Made by a program: the position numbers and the translations under genes
Assembly (NCBI RefSeq): GCF_037892425.1
Contig: NZ_JBBKTT010000001.1
Location: 3,410,001 to 3,474,000, forward strand
DNA length: 64,000 nucleotides
From: Lacibacter sp. H375
Lineage (GTDB): Bacteria; Bacteroidota; Bacteroidia; Chitinophagales; Chitinophagaceae
Direction of reading: 5' to 3'
The notes under the pieces: model-generated
Databases searched by the model: none
Seen by the model: the letters and a program-made list of their open reading frames with translations, nothing else
Told to the model about the DNA's origin: nothing
Shown here: positions 1 to 8,189 of the stretch, one piece after another
How the letters are laid out: the number at the start of each line of letters is the position of its first letter
Position numbering within the stretch: position 1 is the stretch's first letter

Positions 1-136
1 CCTGAATATTGATTTGAATATTCACGGAGTTGGCGGCGATGATACATGGGGGGCGAAAACAATGGACAAGTATACCAACGCTGGTAATAAAGCCTATTAC
101 TTTGGTTTTATTATGGAATATAGCGGGAAATTATAG
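1..136 (+). CDS. GH2 beta-galactosidase, C-terminal fragment (5' end outside window)
   Basis: Only the last 44 residues are present, in the frame starting at base 2 and ending at TAG 134-136. The stretch NIHGVGGDDTWGA followed by a Tyr/Phe-rich beta strand matches the C-terminal beta-sandwich (small-chain domain) of LacZ-type GH2 beta-galactosidases, where a VGGDDSWG-like motif lies close to the end. The enzyme would hydrolyse terminal beta-galactosides. It lies beside fucose and alpha-galactoside genes, so it probably belongs to the same glycan-use locus. The catalytic domain cannot be assessed. Confidence 0.75.
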   Translation, partial: LNIDLNIHGVGGDDTWGAKTMDKYTNAGNKAYYFGFIMEYSGKL

Positions 137-532
137 ATTACGATAAATGATCCGACAGAAGTAATAAAATTGTGTATCTTAATTCAAATAAAAAAAATTA
201 CTGCGAAGTGCGTAACGATTCCATCGGCTATAGTTATTTTGAGATCAGAATAAAATATACCGATTTATTATTAGTCGGCTGATTCCTGGCATTGAACTAA
301 ATTGAATTCTGTTTAAACAAGTCAGATATGATGATCCGCAATTTTTTTATGGAATTATTCTTTCTTTTTTCTGCCGGCATCGGTTAACACATTTGCACAA
401 TGGTCATTTCACCTGTTGAAAAAATATTCAATGATATTGCGTTGTAAAAAAATCGAAACACATTATTATTAAATGGTAAAGCAACGTTTGATTAAAAAAT
501 CGGAGGAAATCTTACGGTCAAATCAACAAGTT
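137..532. other. Intergenic stretch without a recognisable gene
   Basis: This 396-bp AT-rich stretch separates the end of the GH2 gene (plus strand) from the end of the AraC gene (minus strand), so it lies between convergent genes. I found no credible coding sequence, tRNA or strong terminator hairpin. A short open frame from 473 runs antisense into the AraC gene and is a shadow. Confidence 0.5.
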
Positions 533-1420
533 TTAGCGTACTTTATACATCAACTCGTTTTGTTTTTTGTATTCACCCGGCGTAAGACTGGTAACTTTTT
601 TAAAAATTTTTGCAAAATAAGGGACATTTTCAAATCCGGTTTCTGCAGCTATTTCATTAAAGGATAAACTTGTAGTTGCAATTAAATATTGAGCCCGTTC
701 AATTCGCTTCTCATGTATATAATTCAACGGTCTTTCGCCTGTAGATTGTAAAAATAATCTTGAAAAATAATCGTGCTGCAGATTTGCTCTTTTAGCCAGG
801 TCAGCTACAGTTATATTCTTTTTCAGGTTTAACTGTATATGCCTCATTGCATCAAGGATCTTTGATGGTATCGGATTAGAATTGCTGGACTTAAAATGGT
901 CAGAACTTAAGAAACGGGAAATAAGCTGCAGCATGATCCCTTGTGTTTCATAGTAAATTGAATCGCTGACGTTGTTGTTAAGATCCTGGTAGCTTTTGTA
1001 ATACGCATTTTTTTCATAATCTTTTGGGTTGTCGGAACGGTTAATACCTCTGCCTGGATTTATTTCCAGCAACCTTTTGAAGTTTATAATGTCTGTTTTA
1101 CTTGCAGGTGATTTAATAATTTTTCTGTTGTACTCAAAAATTGAAATACCCTCTGCAGACTCTTCAAAAAAATGAAGAAAGTACTGGCTTAAATAATCGT
1201 TACAGCGTAAATGGCAAGACGTAAAGCTTGGGATAATGTATAAATAGCCTTTTTCCAGTTTAAGCTTTTCCTGTCTGCTTGAAATAAATCCTTCTCCATC
1301 ATCAATATAATAAATCCGAAAATAGGGACTGATCACATTGGCATAGTTCCACTGTTCATTCAGCTTAACATAGTTCACATGCAGCAGTGAAAAATTATGT
1401 CTCAGTAGTCTTTTGCTCAT
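533..1420 (-). CDS. AraC family transcriptional regulator
   Basis: The 295-residue protein has an N-terminal cupin-like sensing half (about residues 10-150, with a YLYIIPSFTSCHLRC segment typical of the AraC ligand domain) and a C-terminal double helix-turn-helix (about 190-290, with ITVADLAKRANLQHDYFSRLF and a second LSFNEIAAETGFENVPYFAKIFKK helix pair). It probably senses a sugar such as fucose and controls the divergent fucose operon starting at 1557/1720. I chose the ATG at 1420; upstream in-frame codons are TTG and CTG only. Ligand identity is inferred from the neighbours. Confidence 0.88.
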   Translation of the reverse strand: MSKRLLRHNFSLLHVNYVKLNEQWNYANVISPYFRIYYIDDGEGFISSRQEKLKLEKGYLYIIPSFTSCHLRCNDYLSQYFLHFFEESAEGISIFEYNRKIIKSPASKTDIINFKRLLEINPGRGINRSDNPKDYEKNAYYKSYQDLNNNVSDSIYYETQGIMLQLISRFLSSDHFKSSNSNPIPSKILDAMRHIQLNLKKNITVADLAKRANLQHDYFSRLFLQSTGERPLNYIHEKRIERAQYLIATTSLSFNEIAAETGFENVPYFAKIFKKVTSLTPGEYKKQNELMYKVR

Positions 1421-1556
1421 CAGCAAGTTATTTAAAACTTGAAAAAAGTCGGATTTGTATAAAACAAAGTCTTATTCATGGAATGATCGGATGAAAGATA
1501 GGGAATAGATTTGTTATTGAGATATTCAGATCATACATCATACACTTGCCATAGTT

Positions 1557-1709
1557 ATGAATACAGCACTTCCTCAAAGCGCAACAACAGTAGCAGCTTC
1601 TAAAACAGGCTTTGCGTTCATTTTAGTTACCTCTTTATTTTTTTTAGAGCGCTTTTCAAACAACCTGGGCCTGTTCCCGATTATTCAACATAATAAAGTC
1701 GATCTATAA
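1557..1709 (+). pseudogene. Truncated remnant of a FucP-type sugar:H+ symporter
   Basis: A 50-codon frame encodes a hydrophobic segment, FAFILVTSLFFLERFSNNLG. This closely resembles the first transmembrane helix of Bacteroidota FucP-family permeases, where FILVTSLFFLWGFANNL is typical. After NNLG the similarity is lost and the frame ends 10 bp before the aldo/keto reductase gene. A full FucP is about 400-440 residues. FucP genes commonly lead this kind of fucose operon, so I read the frame as what remains after a large internal/3' deletion plus local decay (the usual WG is ER here). A genuine small membrane peptide cannot be excluded. Confidence 0.6.
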
Positions 1710-1719
1710 ATTTAATAGG

Positions 1720-2790
1720 ATGGTCATAAAAGAGCATACAAAAAAAGACGATACAGCTACTCCTGTTCTGCCGCCAGTAATTTTTGGAACAAGTGGGCTT
1801 GGAAATTTATTTGTTGTACTCACGGAGGAGGAGAAGCTGGATATTATTAAAGAATGTATCCGACTTTCTAACGGAAAAGTCGTTTTTGATTCTGCTGGCA
1901 AGTATGGCGCCGGGCTTGCTCTTGAAACACTTGGTAAATTATTAAAGCAGTTAAATATTCGTACGGAAGATGTTATCATAAGTAATAAGCTTGGATGGCT
2001 ACGTACAGAATTAAAGACACCCGAACCTACGTTTGAACCAGGTGTGTGGAAAGATTTGAAACATGACTGTATACAAAAGATCAGTTACGACGGCATCATA
2101 GAATGTTTCGAACAAGGCAATGAACTGCTGAATGGATATATTCCTCAAATGGTTTCGGTGCATGATCCTGATGAATATATGGCGGCAGCAAAAGGCTATC
2201 CTCAATCCGAAAAATTATATGGGGATATTCTCGATGCATACGAAGCATTGTATGATCTGAAGAAAGAAGGAAAAGTTCAGTCTGTTGGTGTAGGTGCAAA
2301 AGACTGGAAAATAATAAGACGAATTGCGGGAGATGTTGAATTAGATTGGATCATGATTGCCAACAGCATGACCATTAAAAGACACCCTAAAGAACTTTTG
2401 GATTTCATCGAGGAGATGAATAGCAAGGGTGTTTATGTTATTAATTCCGCTGTGTTTCATTCAGGCTTTTTGGTTGGCAGCAACTATTTCGATTACCAAT
2501 TGATAAAACGGGGTATTGTTGCATATAATGCATTGCTGAAATGGAGAGAAGATTTTTTTTACACATGCCAACAATTCAATGTAAAGCCTGCGGAGGCCTG
2601 TGTTCAGTTTGCGTATAATGTTCCCGGAGTAAAAAGTATCGCATTAAATACCACTCATGCAAATCGTGTCAAATCAAATCTGAAAATGGTGGACGCACAT
2701 ATTCCAGTGGAATTTTGGAAAGAATTAAAGAACAAAAACTTAATTGAAGTGGATTTTATTTCCTGGCTTCAACAATCAATTCAGAAGTGA
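1720..2790 (+). CDS. Aldo/keto reductase, probable L-fucose (D-threo-aldose) 1-dehydrogenase
   Basis: This 356-residue TIM-barrel NAD(P)-dependent oxidoreductase has a complete AKR tetrad: D57 and Y62 in FDSAGKYGAG, K90 in ISNKLGW and H148 in VSVHDPDEY. The family in this neighbourhood oxidises L-fucose or related aldoses to the lactone, the first step of non-phosphorylative fucose catabolism. It starts 10 bp after the FucP remnant and is followed 15 bp later by a zinc alcohol dehydrogenase, so the genes are probably co-transcribed. Sugar specificity is inferred from the adjoining alpha-L-fucosidase and mutarotase, not from the sequence itself. Confidence 0.82.
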   Translation: MVIKEHTKKDDTATPVLPPVIFGTSGLGNLFVVLTEEEKLDIIKECIRLSNGKVVFDSAGKYGAGLALETLGKLLKQLNIRTEDVIISNKLGWLRTELKTPEPTFEPGVWKDLKHDCIQKISYDGIIECFEQGNELLNGYIPQMVSVHDPDEYMAAAKGYPQSEKLYGDILDAYEALYDLKKEGKVQSVGVGAKDWKIIRRIAGDVELDWIMIANSMTIKRHPKELLDFIEEMNSKGVYVINSAVFHSGFLVGSNYFDYQLIKRGIVAYNALLKWREDFFYTCQQFNVKPAEACVQFAYNVPGVKSIALNTTHANRVKSNLKMVDAHIPVEFWKELKNKNLIEVDFISWLQQSIQK

Positions 2791-2805
2791 ATAAATAGAA
2801 CAAAA

Positions 2806-3822
2806 ATGAAAACATTAGTTTGTACAACCCCCGGGGAGTTTGACTATGCAGTCGGCGAACGGCCTGAATTAAAATCAGGGGAAGCCATAATAAAGATCAA
2901 ACGAATTGGAATTTGCGGAACCGATCTGCATGCGTTTGAAGGAACGCAACCTTATTTTGAATACCCACGTATTTTAGGACACGAGATTTCAGGCGAATTG
3001 ATTGCAGTTGATGATGCTCCTGGTTTTGAAATTGGTGAAGCGGTCACATTTATTCCTTATTTCTATTGTGGAAAATGCATTGCATGCCGAAATGGAAAAC
3101 AAAATGCTTGTGTGAATATTAAAGTGTGTGGTGTTCATCAGCATGGAGGCATGGTTGAATATCTTTCGGTTCCTTCTTATTCTTTAATTCATGGTGAAGG
3201 ATTAAGCTTCGACGAACTGGCGCTTGTGGAACCGTTGGCCATTGGAGCACATGGAGTGAGGAGAGCGGGAGTAACAAAAAATGAATTTGTTTTGATCATA
3301 GGTGCAGGGCCAATAGGATTGGGAACAATTGAGTTTGCACGCATAGCAGGAGGAAAAGTTATTGTTCTCGATATCAATAACAACCGGTTGAAGTTTTGCA
3401 AAGAGAAATTACATGTTGAGCACACGATCAATGCGCTGGAGGCAGATGTTGCGGAGCAGTTAATGAAAATTACCATGGGCGATATGCCAACAGTTGTTAT
3501 TGACGCCACTGGAAATTTAAACGCTATTAATACTGCGTTTCAATATATGGCACATGGCGCACGATTTGTTTTAATTGGATTGCAGAAAGGAAAAATTTCT
3601 TTTAGTCATCCTGAATTTCATAAACGGGAAGCAACGCTAATGAGCAGCAGGAATGCCACACGGGAAGATTTTGAACATGTCATTTCCTGTATGAAACGGA
3701 AAGAAGTAGATCCAACTACATATATCACACATCGTGTAGTATTTGAACAAGTGAAAGAGGAATTTGAAGGATGGCTTAACCCGGCTAAAGCTGTCATAAA
3801 AGCAATGGTGGAAATGAGCTAA
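2806..3822 (+). CDS. Zinc-binding alcohol dehydrogenase family protein
   Basis: This 338-residue cytoplasmic medium-chain dehydrogenase has catalytic-zinc ligands C37 (ICGTDLHAFEG) and H59-E60 (GHE), four structural-zinc cysteines (C88, C91, C94, C102) and a Rossmann motif IIGAGPIGLGTIEFA. In Bacteroidota fucose clusters such enzymes accompany the aldo/keto reductase and are expected to oxidise a later intermediate such as 2-keto-3-deoxy-fuconate. The lactonase, dehydratase and final hydrolase of that pathway are not found in the window, so the route must be completed elsewhere or is broken. The substrate is an inference. Confidence 0.83.
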   Translation: MKTLVCTTPGEFDYAVGERPELKSGEAIIKIKRIGICGTDLHAFEGTQPYFEYPRILGHEISGELIAVDDAPGFEIGEAVTFIPYFYCGKCIACRNGKQNACVNIKVCGVHQHGGMVEYLSVPSYSLIHGEGLSFDELALVEPLAIGAHGVRRAGVTKNEFVLIIGAGPIGLGTIEFARIAGGKVIVLDINNNRLKFCKEKLHVEHTINALEADVAEQLMKITMGDMPTVVIDATGNLNAINTAFQYMAHGARFVLIGLQKGKISFSHPEFHKREATLMSSRNATREDFEHVISCMKRKEVDPTTYITHRVVFEQVKEEFEGWLNPAKAVIKAMVEMS

Positions 3823-3941
3823 TAAGGTTTCATCAATAAAAAAAGTGAACACACTGAAACAATGCAAATACCATTGTTGAGGCCAATGAAATAAACTAAT
3901 AAATAATTGCAGAGGTGTTTTAAAAACAAATAAAGTAACAA

Positions 3942-5879
3942 ATGAAGCTGTTAATCCTTTTTCTTTTTTGCTTGTCAACCTCACTGGCTGCTTTCGCAAA
4001 AGAGATTTTATCTCCGGATAAGAATATTAAGATCGTGGTTAGTGCGCTAAAGTCATCAGTGAACAAACCTGGTTACACGGTATATTTTAAAGTACTGTAT
4101 AAAAAAGGTTCGGCATATGTAGAAGTAATGAAAAATTCCGTTTTAGGAATTTCCCGGAAAGATCAATCATTTACCGATAATCTAAGGTTGGTGGGAGAGT
4201 CTAAAATAACTCAAGTGCACGATCAATATAAAATGATTTGCGGTAAACGTAACCTATGTGAGAATTTTGGCAGGGAAAAAACCTTTAGTTACAAAAATGC
4301 AAACGATCAATCTTTAGATATTGTTTTCAGAGTTTATAATGATGGTATTACATTCCGGTATATTTTCCCCAACCGGTCCGATTCAGCTGTAAGTATCATT
4401 AGTGAAGCCACAACTTATAATTTGCCAGAGAGCACACACCGTTGGATGCAGCCTTATTCTGTTGCGTATGAAGATTTTTTTCCGCTTAGTAAAAATGGTT
4501 TGAGCATAAACAAAGAACAGGAGTGGGGGTTTCCTGCGTTATTTAAAATTAAGAACGAACCTGTTTATGCATTAATTTCCGAAGCCGATGTTTCTGAAAA
4601 CAATTGTGCAGCAAAATTATCTAACCTCAAAAATGCCAATGCATATCATGTAAAATATCCTTCGTTAGGTAACAATACAAATGAAACCGGAGTTACTGCA
4701 ATATTGCCATGGACTTCGCAGTGGCATACACTCATGGTTGGGAAATTGTCAGCTATTGTTGAATCAACTCTGATCACAGATGTGAGCCAGCCAAACCAAT
4801 TAAAAGAAACTGATTGGATAAAGCCGGGTGCAGTATCATGGGTCTATTGGGCAAACAATCATGGTTCGAAGGATTATAAAAAAGTTGTTGAGTATGTGCA
4901 GCTCGCATCAGAAATGAACTGGCCATATGTACTCATTGATTGGGAATGGGATGTAATGGGAAACGGTGGCAATATTTTGGATGCCGTTAACTACGCAAAA
5001 AGCAAAGGCATTAAACCTTTGATGTGGTATAATTCCGGTACAGCCTGGCTCGATCCCACACCGAACGATCGCTTACAGACAGCAGAAAAACGTGTTAAAG
5101 AATTTTCGTGGCTCAATAAAATTGGGGTATTCGGAATCAAGGTGGACTTTTTTGCAGGTGATCAGCAAGATATGATGAACTATTACATTGATATTTTGAA
5201 AGATGCGGCAAAATATCATCTGTTGGTGAATTTTCATGGAGCCACAATTCCCAGGGGGTGGGCACGTACCTATCCCAACCTGATGACAACAGAGGCGGTG
5301 TACGGTGCAGAATGGTACAACAATACACAGGTATTGACAGATAAAGCAGCGGCTCATAATGCTACGCTTCCCTTTACACGCAATGTGATTGGTTCTATGG
5401 ATTACACGCCGGTTACTTTTTCAAATTCACAACATCCGCATATTACATCTTATGCTCATGAGCTGGCCTTGTCTGTTGTCTTTGAATCGGGGCTTCAGCA
5501 CTTCGCCGACAGACCTTCAGCATTTCACTTGTTACCAACAGAACCAAAAGAATTTTTAAAACAGGTGCCGGTTAGCTGGGATGATACAAAACTAATCGAT
5601 GGTTATCCGGGAGAAAAGGTCATTATTGCCCGCAGGAAAGGAAGCAAATGGTATATCGGCGGATTGAACGGGCAGGATCAAACACAGACCTTAATAGTAA
5701 AGTTCGATTTTCTTGATAAACGGAATTATAATTTTCAACTTATCAAAGACGGGAAGGATAATAAATCTTTTTCTTCTGAAACGATAAAAATTAAAAAAGG
5801 GGACAATGTGAAAATTGAATGTCTTCCAAGAGGAGGGTTTGTTGCTGTCCTGGAAGTTCAAAATAACAAAGACAATTAA
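3942..5879 (+). CDS. GH97 retaining alpha-galactosidase-like glycoside hydrolase
   Basis: The 645-residue enzyme begins with a signal peptide (MKLLILFLFCLSTSLAAFA) and has the GH97 layout: N-terminal beta-supersandwich (about 22-275), catalytic barrel (about 280-560) and C-terminal beta domain. D402 in GIKVDFF fits the aspartate nucleophile of the retaining GH97b branch, and E457 in VYGAEW lies 55 residues later, the same spacing as D415/E470 of the characterised Bacteroides alpha-galactosidase. E451 matches a calcium ligand. Inverting SusB-type members have a glutamate base instead. It should act in the periplasm on terminal alpha-galactose. The next gene begins directly after its stop codon, so the two are translationally coupled. 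Confidence 0.88.
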   Translation: MKLLILFLFCLSTSLAAFAKEILSPDKNIKIVVSALKSSVNKPGYTVYFKVLYKKGSAYVEVMKNSVLGISRKDQSFTDNLRLVGESKITQVHDQYKMICGKRNLCENFGREKTFSYKNANDQSLDIVFRVYNDGITFRYIFPNRSDSAVSIISEATTYNLPESTHRWMQPYSVAYEDFFPLSKNGLSINKEQEWGFPALFKIKNEPVYALISEADVSENNCAAKLSNLKNANAYHVKYPSLGNNTNETGVTAILPWTSQWHTLMVGKLSAIVESTLITDVSQPNQLKETDWIKPGAVSWVYWANNHGSKDYKKVVEYVQLASEMNWPYVLIDWEWDVMGNGGNILDAVNYAKSKGIKPLMWYNSGTAWLDPTPNDRLQTAEKRVKEFSWLNKIGVFGIKVDFFAGDQQDMMNYYIDILKDAAKYHLLVNFHGATIPRGWARTYPNLMTTEAVYGAEWYNNTQVLTDKAAAHNATLPFTRNVIGSMDYTPVTFSNSQHPHITSYAHELALSVVFESGLQHFADRPSAFHLLPTEPKEFLKQVPVSWDDTKLIDGYPGEKVIIARRKGSKWYIGGLNGQDQTQTLIVKFDFLDKRNYNFQLIKDGKDNKSFSSETIKIKKGDNVKIECLPRGGFVAVLEVQNNKDN

Positions 5880-5897
5880 ATGATTAAACCATATAAA

Positions 5898-6233
5898 ATG
5901 AAAAGATACTGTTTGGCTGTTGACTTAATAGATAATCCGGATTTGATTGCCGAATATGAAAACTGGCACAAAAGAGAAAACGTATGGCCGGCGATCATGA
6001 AAAGTATTACTGATTCAGGTATCAGTAACATGGAAATTTACCGAACGGGAAACAGGTTGTTCATGATCATGGAAACATATGATGATTTCAGTTTCGAACG
6101 CAAAGCAGCTATGGATAATGGTAGCCCCAAGGTGCAGGAATGGGAGCAATTAATGTGGAAATTTCAACAACCATTGTCATGGGCAAAAAAAGGCGAGAAG
6201 TGGATTTTGATGGATAAAATTTTTCAATTGTAA
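5898..6233 (+). CDS. L-rhamnose/L-fucose mutarotase family protein (RhaM-like)
   Basis: This small protein (111 residues from the ATG at 5898) has the RhaM-type dimeric alpha/beta fold signature: MKRYCLAVDL, a WHKRENVWPAI helix, IYRTGNRLFMIMET and a final WEQLMWKFQQPL segment. The family interconverts anomers of 6-deoxy sugars; here L-fucose is the likely substrate because of the neighbouring GH29 and dehydrogenase genes. An alternative start at 5880 abuts the GH97 stop codon and would add six residues; I prefer 5898 because MKRYC is the conserved N terminus. Confidence 0.85.
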   Translation: MKRYCLAVDLIDNPDLIAEYENWHKRENVWPAIMKSITDSGISNMEIYRTGNRLFMIMETYDDFSFERKAAMDNGSPKVQEWEQLMWKFQQPLSWAKKGEKWILMDKIFQL

Positions 6234-6277
6234 TTGCCTCATTAATATTATTAATAAGTAATTAAACAACTTACAAA

Positions 6278-7915
6278 ATGAAACGCAGAACATTAATTAA
6301 AGGGATGGCAGCAGCATTACCTTCAATGTGGTTATCCAGTGCATTGGGCAATGATTTTTTGCAAGCAGAGTATTTAAGTGAAGCAATTGCAAAAGGACCA
6401 TTCAAACCAACATGGGAATCCTTGCAGCAATATAAAACACCTGAATGGTTTCGTGATGCAAAGTTTGGCATGTGGGCACATTGGGGGCCACAGTGCCAGC
6501 CCGAAGCCGGTGATTGGTATGCAAGAAATATGTACGAAGAAGGATCATGGCAATATAAAATTCATCTACAGAAATATGGTCATCCTTCAAAGTTTGGATT
6601 TAAAGATGTGATCAATGAATGGAAAGCTGACAAATGGGATCCGGAAGAATTAGTGAGCTTGTATAAAAATGCTGGTGCAAAATATTTCATGGCAATGGCT
6701 AACCACCACGATAATTTTGATTTATACAACAGCAAATACCAAAAGCATTGGAACTCTACCAAGATTGGTCCTAAAAAAGATCTGATTGCGGGTTGGGCGA
6801 AGGCAGCAAAAAATAATGGGCTTCCTTTTGGTGTAAGTATTCATGCATCTCATGCATGGATGTGGTATGAGTACGCTCAGCTTGCTGACAAGAAGGGAGA
6901 ACTGGCTGGTGTGTCTTATGATGGCAAACTCACCAAAGCTGATGGAAAAGGAAAATGGTGGGAAGGTCTTGATCCACAGGAACTGTATGCACAAAATCAT
7001 GAATTAAGTAAGGGTTATGACTGGGAGTGGAAGAAAGGTGTCATAACTACACCAACAAAAGATTATTGCAATAAGTTTTACAATCGTACAATAGATCTGA
7101 TAAACAAATACGATCCTGATGTGGTTTATTTTGATGATTCGCAATTACCATTATGGCCTGTTAGTGATGTAGGCTTACGCATTGCTGCTCACGTGTATAA
7201 TAAAAGCATTAAAGAACACGGAGAACTTCGTGCAGTGATCAATGGAAAAATTTTAGATGAAAATCAACGCAAGGCTATGGTATGGGATATTGAGCGTGGA
7301 CAAGCCAACGACATTCAACCATTGCCATGGCAAACCGATACCTGCATTGGTGGTTGGCATTATGATCGGGGATTGTATGAACGTAATGGTTACAAAACAG
7401 CGGCAACTGTTATTCAAACTTTGGTTGACATTGTTAGCAAGAACGGTAACTTGATGTTGAACATTCCGGTTCGGGGTGATGGCAGTATAGATGAAAAAGA
7501 AAGAAAGATTGTTGAAGAAATTGGTGTGTGGATGAAAGTAAATAGTGAAAGTATTTATGGTACAAGACCATGGAAAATATTTGGAGAAGGGCCTGCACAA
7601 CAAACTTCGGCAAAGCTCGACGGACCAGGATTTAATGAAGGCAAAACAAAACCATTTACGCATGAAGATATTCGTTTTAATGTTAAAGAAAACCAGCTTT
7701 ATGCCACTGCAATGGGATGGCCGGAAAATGGGAAGCTGCTTATAAAAAGTTTAGCCAGCAATAGTTCATATCATATTCCCGGCATTCAAAGAATTGAACT
7801 GTTGGGAATGAATGAGCCATTGTCATTTGAATATACTGAGCAAGGGCTCTCAATAACTCTACCTCAAAAGAACAGCAATCTACCAGCGTACGTTTTCAAA
7901 ATGACACATAAATAG
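6278..7915 (+). CDS. GH29 alpha-L-fucosidase
   Basis: The 545-residue enzyme has an N-terminal RRTLIKG motif followed by a hydrophobic stretch, compatible with Tat or Sec export. The catalytic barrel carries the GH29 hallmarks: FGMWAHWGPQCQPEAGDWYARNMY near residues 63-86, ANHHDNFDLY near 141-150, and the nucleophile, probably D287, in VVYFDDSQLPLWP. A C-terminal beta domain follows. It should release terminal L-fucose from oligosaccharides in the periplasm, feeding the dehydrogenases upstream. It is the last gene of the fucose operon, 44 bp after the mutarotase. Confidence 0.92.
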   Translation: MKRRTLIKGMAAALPSMWLSSALGNDFLQAEYLSEAIAKGPFKPTWESLQQYKTPEWFRDAKFGMWAHWGPQCQPEAGDWYARNMYEEGSWQYKIHLQKYGHPSKFGFKDVINEWKADKWDPEELVSLYKNAGAKYFMAMANHHDNFDLYNSKYQKHWNSTKIGPKKDLIAGWAKAAKNNGLPFGVSIHASHAWMWYEYAQLADKKGELAGVSYDGKLTKADGKGKWWEGLDPQELYAQNHELSKGYDWEWKKGVITTPTKDYCNKFYNRTIDLINKYDPDVVYFDDSQLPLWPVSDVGLRIAAHVYNKSIKEHGELRAVINGKILDENQRKAMVWDIERGQANDIQPLPWQTDTCIGGWHYDRGLYERNGYKTAATVIQTLVDIVSKNGNLMLNIPVRGDGSIDEKERKIVEEIGVWMKVNSESIYGTRPWKIFGEGPAQQTSAKLDGPGFNEGKTKPFTHEDIRFNVKENQLYATAMGWPENGKLLIKSLASNSSYHIPGIQRIELLGMNEPLSFEYTEQGLSITLPQKNSNLPAYVFKMTHK

Positions 7916-7991
7916 TTTTTTTTAAAAAAAAGTTGCTTATAACAAGCTATGCGTTAAGGATTTTAAAATCAGGATGTTTCAACGGCAAAAG

Positions 7992-8017
7992 CTATTTGAG
8001 TGAATAAAATCAAATAG
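7992..8017 (+). terminator. Possible terminator-like hairpin after GH29
   Basis: An 8-bp perfect inverted repeat (CTATTTGA / TCAAATAG) encloses a 10-nt loop between the GH29 gene and the hybrid sensor gene. There is no clear T-run behind it, so termination is uncertain. A T10/A9 tract lies just after the GH29 stop codon. The rest of the 274-bp gap shows no gene. Confidence 0.3.
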
Positions 8018-8189
8018 ATTGGGTGATGATAAATTTATTATAGAAAGTTATTGCGTTCTGTTGTAATTAGATGACATTGAAAATTCAGTAATACAGGCCA
8101 TTTTGTTACCTTGATGCTCTATTTCAGATAGAAATTGAATGGGATATTAAACTGTGCTGTAAAAATTGCCGGGGGTTAAACTTGACGTG

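Noticed and set aside
7914-7932. T10/A9 tract as a terminator
   Set aside because: A homopolymer pair without a GC stem; insufficient on its own.
8166-8189. Upstream TTG start of the HTCS gene
   Set aside because: It would place eight residues before an otherwise standard signal peptide; the ATG at 8190 fits better.
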